Shown here in pieces: positions 61,079 through 64,000 of a DNA stretch of 64,000 bases. The position numbers and the translations under genes are program-made. The notes under the pieces are model-generated. The model did no database searches and was not told the DNA's origin. It was given only the letters and a program-made list of their open reading frames with translations. Each line of letters starts with the position of its first letter. The stretch's first letter is position 1. This DNA is from Spirochaetales bacterium (GTDB lineage: Bacteria > Spirochaetota > Spirochaetia > SZUA-6 > DRHE01): assembly GCA_030604195.1 (NCBI GenBank), contig JAUVWI010000008.1, forward strand, positions 1 to 64,000, written 5' to 3'.

Positions 61079-62200
61079 ATGTTTTTTAAACTGCTGCATC
61101 AGGATGGTAAATGCCACGCCCGTACAGGTCGTCTGGAATTAGACCATGGCCCTGTGCAGACTCCCGCGTTTATGCCGGTAGGCACTAATGCTACTGTAAA
61201 GGCCGTTAATCTCGCTGACCTGGAAGGTATGGGCATCAATCTGATTTTAAGCAATACTTATCACCTCTATTTAAGGCCCGGTATTGATGTAATCGCCAAT
61301 TCAGGCGGCCTGCACCGGTTTATGGCCTGGCCGCATAATATACTTACCGATTCCGGCGGTTTTCAGATATTTTCACTCACCAGTTTCTTAAAAGTTGAAG
61401 AGCAGGGGGTTGCTTTTCGTTCCCATATTGATGGATCGAGTCATAAACTAACCCCGGAAAAAATAATTGATCTGCAGAGAACATTCGGCAGTGATATACT
61501 CATGCCTATAGATATCTGTACACCTCCGCAAATTACCAGGGAAAAGGCTCTCATCGCATTGGAGTTAACCAGCCGTTGGGCTGAGCGAAGCCTTAAGCAT
61601 TGGCAGGAACATCCCGATTCAGGCAGGCTTTTCGGTATTATCCAGGGAAATTTTTTTGAAGATCTCCGCCGGCGTAGCGCTGAAGAATTACTGGCTCTGG
61701 ACTTTCCGGGATATGCCATAGGAGGGCTCTCGGTCGGTGAGCCCTTCACTCAATTCAAAGATCTGCTCGAGTTTACCGCCGGCTTAATACCTGAAAAATA
61801 TCCCCGCTACGTAATGGGTATCGGAACCCCGGAATATATTCTGGAAGCGGTTGAAAAGGGAATCGATATATTTGACTGTGTATTCCCCACCAGGACTGCC
61901 CGGAATGCCCAGGCCTTTACCAGGCTGGGGCCTCTTTCCTTAAAAAAGGAAACAAACAGGCTGGATAACCGGCCCATTGACCCCGACTGCAGCTGCTCTA
62001 CCTGCCGCAAATATACCCGCGCCTACCTGAGACATCTATTCAAGGCAAAAGAGATCCTGGCCGCTATGCTGACAACTCACCATAACCTGTACTTCCTGAA
62101 CAACCTGCTCCTGTTGATCAGGGAATCAATAGAAAAAGATAACTTCAGGGAATTCAAAAAGGATTTTTTAAACACTTACACCAGCAAGGAGAAACCATGA
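61079..62200 (+). CDS. tgt: Queuine tRNA-ribosyltransferase (TGT)
   Basis: TGT swaps guanine 34 for preQ1 in tRNAs with GUN anticodons. The 373-residue protein shows TPAFMPVGTNATVKAV, LSNTYHLYLRPG, the catalytic LTDSGGFQIFSL, GGLSVGEP, the second aspartate in IFDCVFPTRTARN and the zinc site C-S-C-S-T-C-R with a later His (CSCSTCRKYTRAYLRH). It starts at the base after the hexokinase stop. queA, for the next step, is at 20311. The order lptG-hexokinase-tgt may be lineage specific. Confidence 0.97.
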   Translation: MFFKLLHQDGKCHARTGRLELDHGPVQTPAFMPVGTNATVKAVNLADLEGMGINLILSNTYHLYLRPGIDVIANSGGLHRFMAWPHNILTDSGGFQIFSLTSFLKVEEQGVAFRSHIDGSSHKLTPEKIIDLQRTFGSDILMPIDICTPPQITREKALIALELTSRWAERSLKHWQEHPDSGRLFGIIQGNFFEDLRRRSAEELLALDFPGYAIGGLSVGEPFTQFKDLLEFTAGLIPEKYPRYVMGIGTPEYILEAVEKGIDIFDCVFPTRTARNAQAFTRLGPLSLKKETNRLDNRPIDPDCSCSTCRKYTRAYLRHLFKAKEILAAMLTTHHNLYFLNNLLLLIRESIEKDNFREFKKDFLNTYTSKEKP

Positions 62201-62709
62201 TACATAAAATAGGAGAAAAAGTGCCTGACACAAAAAAATCATTATTTATAGCCTGGAATGCTGAAATAGCCGGAGATGTTAAGCTCGACGCAGAGACCTC
62301 GATCTGGTTCAGCGCTGTTCTTCGCGGAGATATTGCCGCCATCCGGGTGGGAAGAGGCTCGAATGTTCAGGATGGTGCGGTTTTACATGTTGATTCCGAT
62401 GTCCCAAACATAGTTGGTGAATACGTGACCATTGGACATGGAGCCATTATTCATGGCTGTACAATTCATGACCGGTGTATAATCGGAATGGGAGCTATTA
62501 TTCTAAGCGGTGCGGAAATTCCTTCTGATTGTATTGTAGGGGCGGGGGCCTTAGTTCCCGCCAGCAGGAGCTATGCGGAGGGAAGCCTGATTATCGGTTC
62601 ACCGGCCCGGGCCATACGCAAATTATCAGCCGGGGAGGTAGAAAAAATCATTCTAAATGCCGAAAGCTATATTAAGGAGGGGAGGGTTGCTCAAGAGAGC
62701 TACTCTTAA
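62197..62709 (+). CDS. Gamma-carbonic anhydrase-like left-handed beta-helix protein
   Basis: The 170-residue protein is a hexapeptide-repeat beta-helix (EIAGDVKLDAETSIWFSAVLRG, DIAAIRVGRGSNVQDGAVLH). Three histidines sit where the gamma-class puts its metal ligands: VLHVD, TIGHGAIIHGC. Close relatives are annotated as carbonic anhydrases, PaaY- or YrdA-like acyltransferase-fold proteins; enzyme activity cannot be judged from sequence. The ATG overlaps the tgt stop (ATGA), so it is made with TGT, without an obvious functional link. Confidence 0.88.
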   Translation: MIHKIGEKVPDTKKSLFIAWNAEIAGDVKLDAETSIWFSAVLRGDIAAIRVGRGSNVQDGAVLHVDSDVPNIVGEYVTIGHGAIIHGCTIHDRCIIGMGAIILSGAEIPSDCIVGAGALVPASRSYAEGSLIIGSPARAIRKLSAGEVEKIILNAESYIKEGRVAQESYS

Positions 62710-62736
62710 AGATTCTAAATAATCAGGAGTAATAAA

Positions 62737-63486
62737 ATGATTCGATCGTTTTGCCTCTCTATATTGCTTTCAACAATTTTTTTAAACACCCTTGGGGCTC
62801 TAAATAAACCGCTTTTTGTGCGTGAGCGCATTATCAATGAGGCTTTTGCTTATTTAGATACTCCTTACCTTTACGGGGGCTCAGACAGCAAAGGAGTAGA
62901 CTGTTCAGGCCTGGTATTCACGGTTTTTAAAAATGCTGTAGATAAAATACTTCCCAGAAGAGTGACCGATCTTTACTATCAGGGGGAAGAGATAGTGGAT
63001 GTGCTGCTTCCCGGTGATCTGCTCTTTTTTGATACCACCGGCGGACCCTCCCACGTGGGCATATATATTGGTGAGCAGCGCTTTATTCATGCAGCCTCTG
63101 CCGGGACAAAAACAGGAGTAATAATATCCTCTCTGGCTGAAACATATTATTCTGCGCGAATGCTGGGCGCACGACGCCTGGTACATCTCAATTTCCCTGA
63201 AATAACCTTACTGCTCAATGGCCGGGAGCAAGCGGAAAAAGTTGCTCTTCTCCTTACCCCGGGTCTGCCGGTTAATTTCATACTCTCAAAGGGCAGTGGC
63301 TTAATTTCATTCAAGGCATATAAAGATGATCAGGAGTATTTCAGCCGGCTTGTCAAATTAGCGAATGAAGATGATTTCTCTATTCTCTGGTTTACACCTT
63401 CGGAAGGCAGGTGGACAATCAGAGCAGAGGACCAAAGGGGTATAATACTGGCTGTTTTTAATTTCAAAGCCGGAAGGGAAGGATAG
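62737..63486 (+). CDS. Secreted NlpC/P60-family cell-wall hydrolase
   Basis: NlpC/P60 enzymes cut peptide bonds in peptidoglycan stems. The 249-residue protein has a signal peptide (SFCLSILLSTIFLNTLGAL) and a papain-like domain (about 30-145) with the catalytic cysteine in GVDCSGLVFTVF, the histidine in GPSHVGIYIG and a polar third residue in FIHAAS. The last ~90 residues are a beta-rich domain that I do not recognise (FILSKGSGLISFKAYKDD). AGGAG stands seven bases upstream. murJ follows, so peptidoglycan synthesis and trimming lie side by side. Confidence 0.9.
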   Translation: MIRSFCLSILLSTIFLNTLGALNKPLFVRERIINEAFAYLDTPYLYGGSDSKGVDCSGLVFTVFKNAVDKILPRRVTDLYYQGEEIVDVLLPGDLLFFDTTGGPSHVGIYIGEQRFIHAASAGTKTGVIISSLAETYYSARMLGARRLVHLNFPEITLLLNGREQAEKVALLLTPGLPVNFILSKGSGLISFKAYKDDQEYFSRLVKLANEDDFSILWFTPSEGRWTIRAEDQRGIILAVFNFKAGREG

Positions 63487-63531
63487 TCTATTAACAGTAT
63501 AAACCGGGAAACAAACATCAACAGGAGTGGG

Positions 63532-64000
63532 ATGGTATCGCTTTTGGTTATGCTCTGCACACTCAGTTCCAGGCTTTTAGGCTTTGTGCGCATTGCTGTT
63601 ATAGGAGCTCTATTCGGCGCTTCCGGTACTGCGGATGTCTGGAACGCGGTATTTACTATTCCCAATAACTTCAGGAAGCTGCTGGCCGAAGGGGCATTCT
63701 CTTCAGCATTTATCCCAGCCCTATCGATGAGTCTGATAAAAAACCCCGGAGGAGAAACTTCTAGAAAAATTACCCGCAATGTAATCACTTTTCAACTGCT
63801 TATCCTTTTTCCATTCATCATGCTTGCTCTATTCTTTGCGCGACCCATTATTGGTGTTCTTCTTTCCTTTCCGGAAGCAGAGAAGATGGAGCTATCCACG
63901 CTTCTTTTTCGCTGGATATTCGGCTATCTGGCTTTTATCAGTGTCAGCGCCGTTCTGGTTGCTGTGCTTAATTCCCATAATATCTTCATTGTTCCCGCGT
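63532..64000 (+). CDS. murJ: Lipid II flippase MurJ, N-terminal part (cut by right edge)
   Basis: The open frame runs to the window end. It reads MVSLLVMLCTLSSRLLGFVR, then VWNAVFTIPNNFRKLLAEGAFSSAFIPAL, the hallmark N-terminal part of MurJ/MviN with its conserved arginine and the F-R-x-L-x-A-E-G-A segment. MurJ flips lipid II across the inner membrane for wall synthesis. AGGAG precedes ATG 63532 closely; the frame is also open upstream (INRSG), so a non-ATG start a few codons earlier is possible. About 156 of an expected ~500 residues are visible. Confidence 0.92.
   Translation, partial: MVSLLVMLCTLSSRLLGFVRIAVIGALFGASGTADVWNAVFTIPNNFRKLLAEGAFSSAFIPALSMSLIKNPGGETSRKITRNVITFQLLILFPFIMLALFFARPIIGVLLSFPEAEKMELSTLLFRWIFGYLAFISVSAVLVAVLNSHNIFIVPA

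Noticed and set aside
63330-63788. Minus-strand frame of 152 codons across the nlpC/murJ junction
   Set aside because: It lies antisense to the clear MurJ N-terminus and the end of the NlpC/P60 gene.
1-64000. CRISPR arrays, rRNA and tRNA genes
   Set aside because: Reading both strands I found no regularly spaced repeat array and no tRNA or rRNA signature apart from the tmRNA and its fragment. A covariance-model scan could still find something missed by eye.

Overview
The window looks like a chromosomal segment of a diderm, probably anaerobic bacterium, most likely a spirochaete (Spirochaetota). The grounds are a BamA/TamB/Skp/LptFG outer-membrane set, a hexokinase-type glucokinase, indolepyruvate:ferredoxin oxidoreductase, the order nusA-infB-rbfA-truB-ribF-rpsO-pnp, and many short lineage-type secreted proteins. 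The phylum call is inference from gene content and order; no database search was possible.

Left accessory region (1 to about 11,940). It starts with the C-terminal end of an IS transposase and an interrupted gene remnant. Then comes a minus-strand operon with tightly coupled stop/start codons: hsdM, a NucS-like PD-(D/E)XK nuclease, hsdS, darT, darG, hsdR. This packs type I restriction-modification together with a DarTG DNA ADP-ribosylation toxin-antitoxin pair. Next is a 1.8-kb mini-island bounded by 121-bp copies of the 3' end of ssrA, carrying a HigBA-type toxin-antitoxin pair and an unknown gene but no integrase. The intact tmRNA gene forms its right border.

Core block 1 (12,232 to 22,603): smpB and a membrane-anchored PEGA/SUMF1 protein (minus); two signal peptidases, hemW, yebC, ruvC-ruvA-ruvB and queA (plus); a secreted protein and thymidylate kinase (minus).

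Core block 2 (22,669 to 38,676) is a long plus-strand envelope run: predicted barrel protein, exbB, two DUF21/CBS membrane proteins, exbD, tonB-like, tamB, bamA, skp, ruvX, iorA and iorB. It joins energised outer-membrane transport, barrel assembly and periplasmic chaperoning. A 49-codon Pro/Glu-rich minus-strand gene and mutS follow.

Second accessory patch (about 42,950 to 44,821): AT-rich, between comF and rimP, holding an AbiEii-type nucleotidyltransferase with a small partner and a RHH/MazF pair. It replaces the 3' part of a secreted CsgG-like gene whose 5' remnant is still visible.

Core block 3 (45,186 to the right edge): a rimP-nusA-infB-rbfA-truB-ribF-rpsO-pnp translation/RNA operon with a near-consensus promoter and an intrinsic terminator inside its leader. 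It continues into an M16 protease, dut, a propeller lipoprotein, lptF, lptG, hexokinase, tgt, a gamma-carbonic anhydrase-like protein, an NlpC/P60 hydrolase and the start of murJ, cut by the window edge.

No CRISPR array, rRNA or tRNA was seen; the only structural RNA gene recognised is tmRNA.
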